Shown in pieces: positions 42,605 through 50,182 of a stretch of 50,192 bases of DNA (position 1 is its first letter; each line of letters begins with the position of its first letter). The notes below the pieces were generated by a model. That model was not told the DNA's origin. It was given only the letters and a program-made list of their open reading frames with translations, and made no database searches. Source of the DNA: Lachnospiraceae bacterium. GTDB taxonomy: Bacteria; Bacillota; Clostridia; Lachnospirales; Lachnospiraceae. Both the position numbers and the translations under genes were made by a program. Where the stretch lies: the NCBI GenBank assembly GCA_021202075.1, contig JAJQDT010000105.1:4694-54885 (forward strand), in the 5' to 3' direction.

Positions 42605-43873
42605 TTAAAGATCATTGGCTGCCTTATCTGCGTTGTGATCTGTTCCATCAGCCGCGTTTGCGGACGATCTTCCGGCCATCGAAGGAATGTGCAGGATTTC
42701 ATCCAGAGCACGTGCCTTCTCAGCGCGATGGCATTTATCGAGATGCGTATAAATGTTCATCGTTGTGTAGAAATCCGCATGGCCGAGCCATTCCTGGATA
42801 TCCTTCGGGTGCCAACCCTGCTCGTACAGGATGGAGGCGGTCGAGTGGCGGAGATTATGGAATGTAAATCCGGGTCTGCCATACTTCTTGATCAGCCGGG
42901 TAAAGTGGTGGTACACGAAGTCCGGTGCGAACGGACGCCCGTCGTCCCATGTGAAGACAAATTCGTTTTCATGGTAAGTATCGCCATAAAAGGCCGCATT
43001 TTCCTTTTTCTTCTCGATTACGCGACGGAAGAAATCTTCCATCTCTCCGGTCAGCGGGTAGGAGCGGTTGGAATCCGGCGTCTTGGTGTCGTCCTTTTCT
43101 TGCAGGGTCAGCATCTTGACAATCGTATGGTCAATATTCAGACGGTGATTCTGAAAATCAATCGACTGGATGCGGATCGCGATTACTTCCGAACGCCTGA
43201 GTCCGAAGAACAGCGTAGCGCAGATCAGGTCAGCCAGGACATCATTCTCGCCATAAACATAGTCCAGAAAGTCATTGGCTTCATCGGTCGTAAAGAAGTT
43301 GATCTTACGCGCGAGCTGCTTCTTGGTTTTGTTTGCGACGCGGATATTCAGAGCCGGATTGCTGGGGATGATCTCATTCGCCACGGCTTTATTCAGGGCC
43401 GAGTTGATGATGAACTTGTATTCCCGCACCGTCCGGACAGAGAGGCCGCTGGTTTCGCCAGTCCGTGGATTCACCTTTCCGCTGGTCAGCATTTCATTAT
43501 AGAAATCCTCGAAGTGCGATACTTTCAGATCACCGAGGCTCAGATGCTTTTGCCCAAACTACGCGACCGGATGCTTGATGTGAAGCGAATATCCCTCAAA
43601 AGTAACCTGCGAGACGCTGGAGCGCTGTTGCTCAAGCCATTTCTGGAGATAATCCGAAAACAGAATATCGCGGTCGGAGCTGTAGAGATCATTTTTATAT
43701 TTCTGGAGCTCCTCGCGAAGCATGGCCTCTGCCTTCCGCTTGTTTCCACGGACTTCGAGTCCGGTGGAAATCCACTTCTGCTTCCGTTTTCCGTCCTCGG
43801 AGCGAAAATTTAATACCATGTAATAATATTCCTTGCCGCTGGCAAGCTTTTTTGTCTGTAAATTGCCCGTCAT
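42605..43873 (-). pseudogene. int: Integrase of element B, interrupted by one amber codon
   Basis: A Tn916-like tyrosine recombinase. The N-terminal arm-binding part (MTGNLQTKKLASGKEYYYMV, start at 43873 after GAAAGGAG) runs to a TAG at 43559-43561 and continues in the same frame as FGQKHLSLGDLKVSHFEDFY with no shift. The catalytic domain is intact: FGLRRSEV, FHNLRHSTASIL, EWLGHADF and Tyr in TMNIYTH. Removing the stop would give a full-length protein of about 420 aa. So it is either a recent nonsense mutant or made only by readthrough; the part after the stop may also be translated alone from a later start. Confidence 0.85.
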
Positions 43874-44016
43874 ATATACTCCTTTCTCTGGAACGGGCAA
43901 ATAATAGCATCATCAGTGTACTATCATCTGCCCGGAATTTCCAGTGGTTTTTTCAAAAATAATAATCGTAAAAGTTTCTACATGTTTTGGTGCAGTGAAA
44001 ATCGCAGCACGGTGAT

Positions 44017-44202
44017 TTACTGCCCATTTCTTCTCGAAGTCATAAAAGTAATAACATCCCGCTTGCGGATGCGATAAATCCGCCCGATTTTCCGATATGG
44101 AATCTGACCGTCATTCAGGAGTCTGTACGCTGTCTTTTTACTGATGCACAGCATTTCGCACAGTTCCTTTACATCGATCACATCCGGAAACCTTTCAAAC
44201 AT
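44017..44202 (-). CDS. Excisionase-like helix-turn-helix protein (element B)
   Basis: A 61-aa protein with VKELCEMLCISKKTAYRLLNDGQIPYRKIGRIYRI, the Xis/AlpA-type helix-turn-helix, closely similar in layout to the element A protein at 30333-30524. GGGGGGAT is upstream of the ATG. Probably controls excision or int expression in element B. Confidence 0.85.
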   Translation of the reverse strand: MFERFPDVIDVKELCEMLCISKKTAYRLLNDGQIPYRKIGRIYRIRKRDVITFMTSRRNGQ

Positions 44203-44262
44203 TACAATCCCCCCAATGACTATGTTTCCTTAATGATAGTGTGGTTGACAAGTGATAGCTAC

Positions 44263-46182
44263 TCAGCGTGAACGCCCACGTTTCGGTGTTCTGTCCTGGT
44301 CCTGTGTTTTGCTTTCCTCCCGCTCTGCTATAATGCGATTATTTTCGTCAAGTCGTGACAAAAAGCTGGTTCGTTTCTGACCGGTTGCCCGGTTTGGATG
44401 AACAGAACTGGCACTCCGATTTACGAGTATCGCCGTTTGTCTGCGTTCAATTTTCGCAATGAGATCAGTAAACTCTGATTTTCTATGTTCAATTGTTCGA
44501 CGTACTCGCTCAAGGAAAGGTTCTCTCTGTTCAGTTTCGTGTTCGAGCTTTGCAGAGATTGATTCTCGCTGTTCAGCCTCCTGTTCAAATTCTGTAGAAT
44601 CTGATTTTCTCTGCTCAATTTCATGTTCGAGCTTTGCAGAGATTGATTTTCGCTGCTCAGTTTCCTGTTCAAGTCTTGCAGAGACTGATTCTCGCTGTTC
44701 AATTTCTCTGCGGATTCTTTCCATTTCTGAGTCTTGGGGTTGGCTGTTTGTGTTATTCGCTTCGGATTTTGCAGCTTCAGTTCCTGAACCTGACTGTTCA
44801 ATTTCCTGATTAAAGCCTGCTGCTGTTCCAGAAGGTCTAACAAGTGCCTGGTATCTGGAAGCGAGTCCAGGGATTTCAGCAAGCTGCCGTTGGATTGTTC
44901 CAGATTCTGGTATTGCGATTTCAGCTGTTCGTATTCTCCGATTATTCGTTTCAGATTTTGTTTGGATTGCAACAGCTCGCCCCTGCACTGATCCAGTTCC
45001 TGGCTGTTCTGCTCCAACACCAGATACAGGTCGGCTATGAAACTCTGTTGTTCCTCGTTCAGGTTTGTCATTTCTTCCAACAGAGAGAGCATCGACTCCC
45101 GGTCTTCTTCTAAATTCATCGAAACGCTCCTTCCAAATACTGAATTGCTGTTTTGCGTTTTGGAAATTTTTCATTATCACTTGCAAAAAAGCATTCTGCT
45201 GATGAATCTGTTGATTTTCCTCTGCTTTCCACGATGGCTTTTCGGCTTCGCCTGCTTGAAATTTTTCAGCGATTTTCCGGGCGTTGGCACCTTCGTGGAT
45301 TGTTGGTAACTCCACTTTTCCCTGCCGCGCAAACGAACGGTGGTCAATGTGCTGCTCCGGCGGAAGGTGGGAGTTGCATTCAATTGCCCAATTCTTCCGC
45401 CATAACTCACAGTTCTTCGGGTTATTCCAGCCAGTAGCATCCGTTAAAACCCGTTTCCACTGTTTTCGGTTTCGGGAATCGATTTTCTGATTTCCGTTAC
45501 TGTCAAGCAGCGGAATTCGAATACCGCATCGATCAGGATTCTTCTTATCCTGCCACCAGTTCGGATCGGAAGGATCAATCACTGGATTTCCCTGTTCGTC
45601 CCGAACGAAAGCCCAGTCCTTAATTCCTTTGTTGCCCCAGGTGTGGTCCGGATTGAACGGGCGCATGGTTACCAGCAGATGCACGTGGGGATTTCCGTCG
45701 CCCTTGTCGTGGATGCTCCAGTCAGCACACATTCCTTTTTCAACAAAGTTTCTGCGAATATAAAAATTCGCAAACTGAATTTGCTGAATTCGTGTCCACT
45801 CACGGGGAAGTGAAAACTCAAACGACCGGGCAAGCTGGGCATCGGAGCTTTTCTCCACTTTTAAGACTTCATTCCAGAGCCGTTGTTTTTGAAAAGTTGT
45901 CTTAAACCTCCGGAGCGCCATGTCCTTATCTTCCGCGCGTTTGTACCGGGTAGAATTCATAAAGCGTTTTATGTTTTCCTCCGGAACCGTCTGCCACTCT
46001 GGCGGTGCATTTGCGCACATCGACAGATTCGTAAAGACAACTTCCTTTTTTATTGTGTAGCGGCTGAATTCGCCAGTCTCCTCATTTTTCATTACATCAC
46101 CGTTCAGGTACGCAGATGCGGAAATGACAGACCGTCCTTTGCTCCTGCCGATGATTTTGACGGTAAAATGAAAAATAGCCAT
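44263..46182 (-). CDS. mobA: MobQ-type (MobA/MobL) relaxase
   Basis: A 639-aa relaxase that should nick oriT and lead DNA transfer. The N-terminal domain has FHFTVKIIGRSKGRSVISASAYLNGD with Tyr25 as candidate nucleophile, and the metal-binding His cluster SIHDKGDGNPHVHLLV (His158, His166, His168). GAGGAGAA eight bases before the ATG at 46182 fixes the start; the frame extends up to 46239 without one. The C-terminal third is a Glu/Gln/Arg-rich coiled coil made of 14-residue repeats (Q-R-x-S-x-S-A-x-L-E-x-E-x-E). oriT lies just upstream. A second gene is nested in this C-terminal part in another frame. Confidence 0.9.
   Translation of the reverse strand: MAIFHFTVKIIGRSKGRSVISASAYLNGDVMKNEETGEFSRYTIKKEVVFTNLSMCANAPPEWQTVPEENIKRFMNSTRYKRAEDKDMALRRFKTTFQKQRLWNEVLKVEKSSDAQLARSFEFSLPREWTRIQQIQFANFYIRRNFVEKGMCADWSIHDKGDGNPHVHLLVTMRPFNPDHTWGNKGIKDWAFVRDEQGNPVIDPSDPNWWQDKKNPDRCGIRIPLLDSNGNQKIDSRNRKQWKRVLTDATGWNNPKNCELWRKNWAIECNSHLPPEQHIDHRSFARQGKVELPTIHEGANARKIAEKFQAGEAEKPSWKAEENQQIHQQNAFLQVIMKNFQNAKQQFSIWKERFDEFRRRPGVDALSVGRNDKPERGTTEFHSRPVSGVGAEQPGTGSVQGRAVAIQTKSETNNRRIRTAEIAIPESGTIQRQLAEIPGLASRYQALVRPSGTAAGFNQEIEQSGSGTEAAKSEANNTNSQPQDSEMERIRREIEQRESVSARLEQETEQRKSISAKLEHEIEQRKSDSTEFEQEAEQRESISAKLEHETEQREPFLERVRRTIEHRKSEFTDLIAKIERRQTAILVNRSASSVHPNRATGQKRTSFLSRLDENNRIIAEREESKTQDQDRTPKRGRSR
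44421..45119 (-). CDS. Nested coiled-coil protein inside mobA (possible MobB analogue)
   Basis: A 232-aa frame lying completely inside mobA but shifted by one base. It has its own ATG at 45119 with GGAAGGAG seven bases upstream, better than most sites in this window. The protein is a continuous coiled coil: EEDRESMLSLLEEMTNLNEE at the start, QSKQNLKRIIGEYEQLKSQYQNL in the middle, and six 14-residue repeats (SENQSLQ-x-x-N-x-KL) at the end. In RSF1010 plasmids mobB is nested in mobA in a different frame and aids transfer, a possible parallel; no homology is claimed. It could also be chance, but the ribosome binding site and heptad regularity argue against that. Confidence 0.55.
   Translation of the reverse strand: MNLEEDRESMLSLLEEMTNLNEEQQSFIADLYLVLEQNSQELDQCRGELLQSKQNLKRIIGEYEQLKSQYQNLEQSNGSLLKSLDSLPDTRHLLDLLEQQQALIRKLNSQVQELKLQNPKRITQTANPKTQKWKESAEKLNSENQSLQDLNRKLSSENQSLQSSNMKLSRENQILQNLNRRLNSENQSLQSSNTKLNRENLSLSEYVEQLNIENQSLLISLRKLNADKRRYS
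44473..44724. repeat. Six 42-bp tandem repeats coding in two frames
   Basis: Units begin at 44473, 44515, 44557, 44599, 44641 and 44683, exactly 42 bp apart. Each gives 14 residues of coiled coil in the mobA frame and 14 residues of a different coiled coil in the nested frame. 42 bp is two heptads, so both heptad registers are kept. Confidence 0.85.
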
Positions 46183-46311
46183 AACACTTCTCCTCTGATT
46201 TGATGCGTACTGTAGTCGGTGTGAAATATCGCGATCCAACTGCGCAAGTTGGCCTGCACGGAGTGCCCGCCGACGGAACGAGCCCGGCCAGCAGCGAAGC
46301 GCGCAGACCGG

Positions 46312-46375
46312 TTGCCACTTGTGGCAAACTTATATAGACGACCTGCTGGTGCTGGTTGTCTATAAGTGCGCCCTT
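46312..46375. other. Origin of transfer (oriT), MobQ/IncQ-like nic region
   Basis: TTGCCAC-TT-GTGGCAA (46312-46327), an imperfect inverted repeat CTTATATAGACGACC/GGTTGTCTATAAG (46329-46343, 46354-46366), and directly after it TAAGTGCGCCCT (46363-46374), the nic-region sequence known for IncQ-type MobQ relaxases. It lies 130 bp upstream of the relaxase gene. A further hairpin CCAACT-GCGCA-AGTTGG is near 46237. Exact nick position not deduced. Confidence 0.8.
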
Positions 46376-46407
46376 CGCTTAAAATGGCGCTCGGGAGGCC
46401 GAAAGGG

Positions 46408-46810
46408 CTAATCTCTCCGTGAATTTGTTACGGAACCTGTAACATCTTCTGCCTGCATGGCTTTGGAGAAATATTTGCCATTGCGCTCCTGCCTCTGCAA
46501 AAATGCAATTAGCTTCGGGAGTTCCGCCTCCTCAATCGGTCGGCCAAGAACGGATTCAACCGCCCCGCCAGTGCCGCCCAATCGCGAAGCGATTTTACAA
46601 ATGGGCGGCACGATCTGCCGCCGAACGGAGTGAGGGGGCGTTCCCACTAACCTGGCAGAGCCGATGTGTGCGCTTTTTACGCTCATCTTCCGCTTGCCGC
46701 TGCTGCAAGGCTTTCTTTTTTGCTGCATAGCGTTTCGCTTTTTCTCTGCTCGCCTGTTCTTTCTTCTCCATTTCCAACAAACGTTTCTCTACACTTCTCG
46801 TAGCAGTCAT
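46408..46810 (-). pseudogene. DUF3847-type mobilization-region protein, broken by a repeat
   Basis: The N-terminal part (MTATRSVEKRLLEMEKKEQA, a basic coiled coil, to KRTHRLCQV) starts at 46810 after AGAGGTGAT. The C-terminal part (GGAVESVLGRPIEEAELPKL, YFSKAMQAED) is in a different frame. Between them lies a 79-bp palindromic insert (46570-46648); because 79 is not a multiple of three the frame is lost and translation stops inside the insert. Without the insert the two parts join cleanly as QV-GGAVESV. Proteins of this type sit next to relaxases in Firmicutes elements; their role is unknown. Confidence 0.75.
46570..46648. repeat. Palindromic repeat inserted in the DUF3847-type gene (79 bp)
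   Basis: Outer stem GTGCCGCCC (46571-46579) with GGGCGGCAC (46603-46611), inner hairpin AATCGC-GAA-GCGATT (46580-46594). The ends are AGTG and CACT, a 4-bp inverted repeat. The inner core matches the repeats at 1-139 and in the 2366-2497 element. Confidence 0.75.
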
Positions 46811-47093
46811 TTAATCACCTCTTTTCCGATATAATAGAAATAAAAATACTACTGGCAACGCGTATTATACAATAATAAATTTAATTCTGTCAAGAGAAAT
46901 ATAGAGTTAAAATTAATTTCTTATTTCTCTTCCCTTTTCTTTCTATTCATGGTAAAATGCGGGTAATAGAAAATATTCGTATGAGGCGAAGCTGAAAACA
47001 GGTTAGAAATTGGAAGAAAGCGAAACGTAAGGTTTCGATATTGATTCTATATGTGCAGGCTGCAGCTTTGAAATTTTGAGAAAGAGGTAAATT

Positions 47094-48089
47094 ATGTCGG
47101 TAGGTTCCAAAATTCGTTATGTCCGTAATCTGAGAAATCTCACCCAGAAAGAGCTTGGCATTAAAGTAGGGTTTACTCCAGCTACTGCAGATGTCCGGAT
47201 CAGGCAGTATGAATATGAAAAAATGGTCCCAAAGGCGGACATTTTGAAGAGGATTGCGGACGCGCTGGATGTGGATATCGCGGCATTGAACGGAGTGGAA
47301 TTTCAGTCAGAGAAAGAACTGATGCACACGTTGTTTGATCTGGAACGGGATTTTGGCCTGCGCCTTGAAAAGCGCGGATCAAAATATATGCTTTGCTTCG
47401 ATCCGAACAGTGAAGTCGAACCATATATGGATTACGCACTATCCTCGTGGTACAAGGCCAGAGAGACGATGCTAAATCCATTTGAAGAAAATGCCGATGA
47501 CGATTTACAATATCATCTTTGGACACAGCGTTTTCCTATTGATCTGGTGCAGGAAGAAACTGCTCAAAAAGAGCAGACGGAGCGGCTGTTATCGGAACGA
47601 TGTGATGCAATAAAATCGCGAGGCTACAAGATTGGTAAAGTGAGCGAACTCATACTGCTTTTTGAGAAAATGATAAAATCCGGAATCAACCTGGAAATCC
47701 GGCCGGATAAAAAAAGAAGCGGTGTCGGGAAAATAGTTGCGTGTGTCAGTATCCGGCATTCACAATTCCTATCGCCTCATGAGGATATGGATGAAACAAA
47801 TGAGAAAGTGGATGGCATCGTAGCGGCATATGCGGAATATTTGTGTGCGATTGAGTACCTGACAGGAGCAGGAATCAAAATCGAACAGGGGACACATTCC
47901 TTTGAAGGGGAAACGTATACAGATTATTATTTTTGTGATTCGATGCTCTCTACAATGGTACTTCAATCTGTAAAAAAGATGCAGGAGAAAATACTGGCTG
48001 GCGAATGCGAAGATGAAGATTATCTGTACGAAGTCAGTGAGGATATGCGGATATTTAATGTGAAAATTGAAAGTGCGGTAGAGGCTTGA
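47094..48089 (+). CDS. XRE-family transcriptional regulator
   Basis: A 331-aa protein with an N-terminal Cro/C1-type helix-turn-helix (residues 5-62, IRYVRNLRNLTQKELGIKVGFT then RIADALDVDIAALNG). The rest is a large acidic domain of unknown function, far bigger than phage-type repressors and possibly a sensor. AAAGAGG lies upstream of the ATG. The gene directly precedes the Septu-like pair and is a candidate regulator of it or of the mobilization genes. 46811-47093 upstream shows no gene. Confidence 0.85.
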   Translation: MSVGSKIRYVRNLRNLTQKELGIKVGFTPATADVRIRQYEYEKMVPKADILKRIADALDVDIAALNGVEFQSEKELMHTLFDLERDFGLRLEKRGSKYMLCFDPNSEVEPYMDYALSSWYKARETMLNPFEENADDDLQYHLWTQRFPIDLVQEETAQKEQTERLLSERCDAIKSRGYKIGKVSELILLFEKMIKSGINLEIRPDKKRSGVGKIVACVSIRHSQFLSPHEDMDETNEKVDGIVAAYAEYLCAIEYLTGAGIKIEQGTHSFEGETYTDYYFCDSMLSTMVLQSVKKMQEKILAGECEDEDYLYEVSEDMRIFNVKIESAVEA

Positions 48090-48208
48090 ATGTGGTTTTG
48101 CTGAGTAGAGAAGCTGTTTTGTGCGACTTATCAGAATCAGATATAGAGCCTTATGACAGTGGATGGCGTTGTATCGGTTGGAATTCACAAACCGGTGTTT
48201 ATCCATGA
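48086..48208 (+). CDS. Possible 40-aa ORF after the XRE gene
   Basis: A TTG overlapping the XRE stop codon (TTGA) opens a frame that ends GWNSQTGVYP. The ribosome binding site is weak. It may be a coupled microprotein or the worn tail of a lost gene between regulator and ATPase. No family recognised. Confidence 0.25.
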   Translation: MNVVLLSREAVLCDLSESDIEPYDSGWRCIGWNSQTGVYP

Positions 48209-48263
48209 ATTGAATGAAACGGTGTCCGGAAAAGGAATAAACAATATATAAGGAGTTGAGACT

Positions 48264-49532
48264 ATGTTACTGACAGAATTGAGTATATCAAATTTTAAAA
48301 TGTTCGAACAGTTCGACCTATCCTTTAAGCCTGGTTTTAACTTAATACTTGGTGATAATGGGGTCGGAAAAACGACGATACTGGAAGCGGCATCTGTGGC
48401 TTTATCAGGTTTTTTTGTCGGAATGGAGGATGTCTCAACCCGGAATATTTATCAAAACGATGTGAGATACCTCATTTATAAGGATAATAATGGAATCCCT
48501 AATAAATCGTATCATAGTCCAGTGGAAATTAAATGTACTATGGAATATGAAGGCGTTTCCTATCAGTGGAGCAGAGCAAAAAAAGATAAATCGGGGGGAA
48601 GCAAGACTACTATTACGCCAAAGGATATTGTAAAGGTTGCGCAGAAGCTGGCGAATGAAAGCAATGGAAAAATGTGGCCTCTGATCAGCTATCAGAATGC
48701 TTCCAGACATTGGGTTTCCGCAAGAAGTGATGCCAATGAGAAGCGAAGGAAGCTGCTTCATGACAGAAGATGTGGCTATTTAGGATGTCTGGATAAGGCA
48801 ATGAATTTGCAGGTTATCTATTCCTGGTGTAAGCAAATGGAATGGAACCGCGCGAAGAATAATCGAGTTCCTGTGAATTACGAAATGTTTGCTACAATCA
48901 TCTCGGACTTTATGGGAAAAATGAATGAAGGAAAAATTAGTGAAGTTTTTTTCGATTTGAACACGGAAAAATTATTGTATGTTGAAAATAAAGAAGTAAA
49001 GGAGATTGAAGATTTAAGTGCGGGCTATCAGTCTGTGCTGAATCTGGTTATTAATTTGGCCTATCGTCTGGCAATTTTAAATCCGGACACAGGAAAAGGG
49101 ATACCAGAGGCAGAAGGAATTGTTTTGATTGATGAAATAGACTCTAATCTTCATCCGAAGTGGCAATGGAGAATCGTTGATGCGCTGACGGAAACATTTC
49201 CGAACATACAGTTTATAGCAGCAACACACTCTCCAATCATCGTGTCTTCCTGTAAAAATGCAAATATTATCAGTATTGATGATGAGCAGAATATCCGCTA
49301 TATTTCAGACAGCTATGCGTTTTCAGTAAATGAAATCCTAAGAGATATGCTCGGATACCATATGCGACCGGAAAAAGTAGAAAGACTGATTGAAAAATTT
49401 GATGATCATATGGATAGGGAGCAATATACAGACGCTAAGGAAGATTTAGCCCAACTTATTTCTATACTGGGTGAAGACCATCCAAAGGCAATCGCGCTAA
49501 AATCAGAGTACGCAATCGAAGCGGAGGAATAA
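48264..49532 (+). CDS. ptuA: Septu-like ATPase (PtuA)
   Basis: A 422-aa SMC/ABC-type ATPase. Walker A GDNGVGKTT (residues 30-38) in an AAA_21/AAA_23-like N-terminus (LSISNFKMFEQFDLSF), a signature-like DLSAGYQSVLNLV, Walker B GIVLIDEIDSNLHP, and the switch histidine in AATHSPIIV. Together with the adjoining HNH nuclease gene this is the Septu anti-phage arrangement, in which PtuA senses or gates and PtuB cuts nucleic acid. AAGGAG precedes the ATG. Its stop is two bases before ptuB. OLD-family ATPases look similar, but no TOPRIM domain is present. Confidence 0.8.
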   Translation: MLLTELSISNFKMFEQFDLSFKPGFNLILGDNGVGKTTILEAASVALSGFFVGMEDVSTRNIYQNDVRYLIYKDNNGIPNKSYHSPVEIKCTMEYEGVSYQWSRAKKDKSGGSKTTITPKDIVKVAQKLANESNGKMWPLISYQNASRHWVSARSDANEKRRKLLHDRRCGYLGCLDKAMNLQVIYSWCKQMEWNRAKNNRVPVNYEMFATIISDFMGKMNEGKISEVFFDLNTEKLLYVENKEVKEIEDLSAGYQSVLNLVINLAYRLAILNPDTGKGIPEAEGIVLIDEIDSNLHPKWQWRIVDALTETFPNIQFIAATHSPIIVSSCKNANIISIDDEQNIRYISDSYAFSVNEILRDMLGYHMRPEKVERLIEKFDDHMDREQYTDAKEDLAQLISILGEDHPKAIALKSEYAIEAEE

Positions 49533-49534
49533 GG

Positions 49535-50182
49535 ATGATTTATATTCGGAAGCAAAGGACTCCTGATACAGTAAGAAAAAGAGCGAAAGAATTAAAAGAT
49601 GCTTCGGAAAACAATTTTGACAGTATTACATTACCAGAAAATACGAATCAATTAAGGGACTTATTTGATCAGATGCCGAAATCTGAAATCATGTCGGCCT
49701 TATATAAAGAACAGCATGGATTATGCGCGTATTGTATGCGGCAAATTGATCCCTCAAAACCTGGCTCAGCTCGAATAGAGCATTATGAAGCATTGTCAAA
49801 AAATAAGGAAAAGGCTTTGGATTACCAGAATTATCTGGCTGTTTGTAACGGGGGAGAGAAAACCGATGAGGACGACCGCGAGTTAGAAGAAGCTGGAAAG
49901 AAAAGGAAAAAGAGAATACGTGTTTTATGCTGCGATGCGGCAAGAGGTGAAAAAGAACTCACGATTAATCCATGGGATAAAAGGCAGATGGAAGCCATTG
50001 GATACAAAAAGAATGGCGAAATCATCGTGTTGAATAATAAAGGCCTGGATCAGGAGCTTGTGAAGAAAATGCAGAACGATATCGACCATGTTCTTTTCTT
50101 AAACGGAATCAAAAATGAGGATGGTCAGGTAATTTATGATCCTGAAAGTCGGCTAATGCCAACTCAAAACAATGTCACTTAA
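49535..50182 (+). CDS. ptuB: Septu-like HNH endonuclease (PtuB)
   Basis: A 215-aa HNH-type protein. Zinc-binding Cys64-x-x-Cys67 in GLCAYCMRQI, His83 in RIEHYEAL, LDYQNYLAVCNGG, and VLCCDAARGEKELTINPWD form the beta-beta-alpha metal nuclease core, as in the TIGR02646 family of Septu and retron-associated HNH effectors. The ribosome binding site GGAGGAATAAGG overlaps the end of ptuA, so the two are coupled. It ends 10 bp before the window edge; whether a reverse transcriptase (retron) follows cannot be seen. Confidence 0.8.
   Translation: MIYIRKQRTPDTVRKRAKELKDASENNFDSITLPENTNQLRDLFDQMPKSEIMSALYKEQHGLCAYCMRQIDPSKPGSARIEHYEALSKNKEKALDYQNYLAVCNGGEKTDEDDRELEEAGKKRKKRIRVLCCDAARGEKELTINPWDKRQMEAIGYKKNGEIIVLNNKGLDQELVKKMQNDIDHVLFLNGIKNEDGQVIYDPESRLMPTQNNVT

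Noticed and set aside
42635..43813. A 392-codon + strand frame opposite integrase B
   Set aside because: It mirrors the integrase codons; the integrase reading is supported by catalytic motifs even across the amber codon.
44459..44809. A 116-codon + strand frame opposite the mobA repeats
   Set aside because: It is Cys/Ser-rich, has no ribosome binding site and is a by-product of the 42-bp repeats having no stops.
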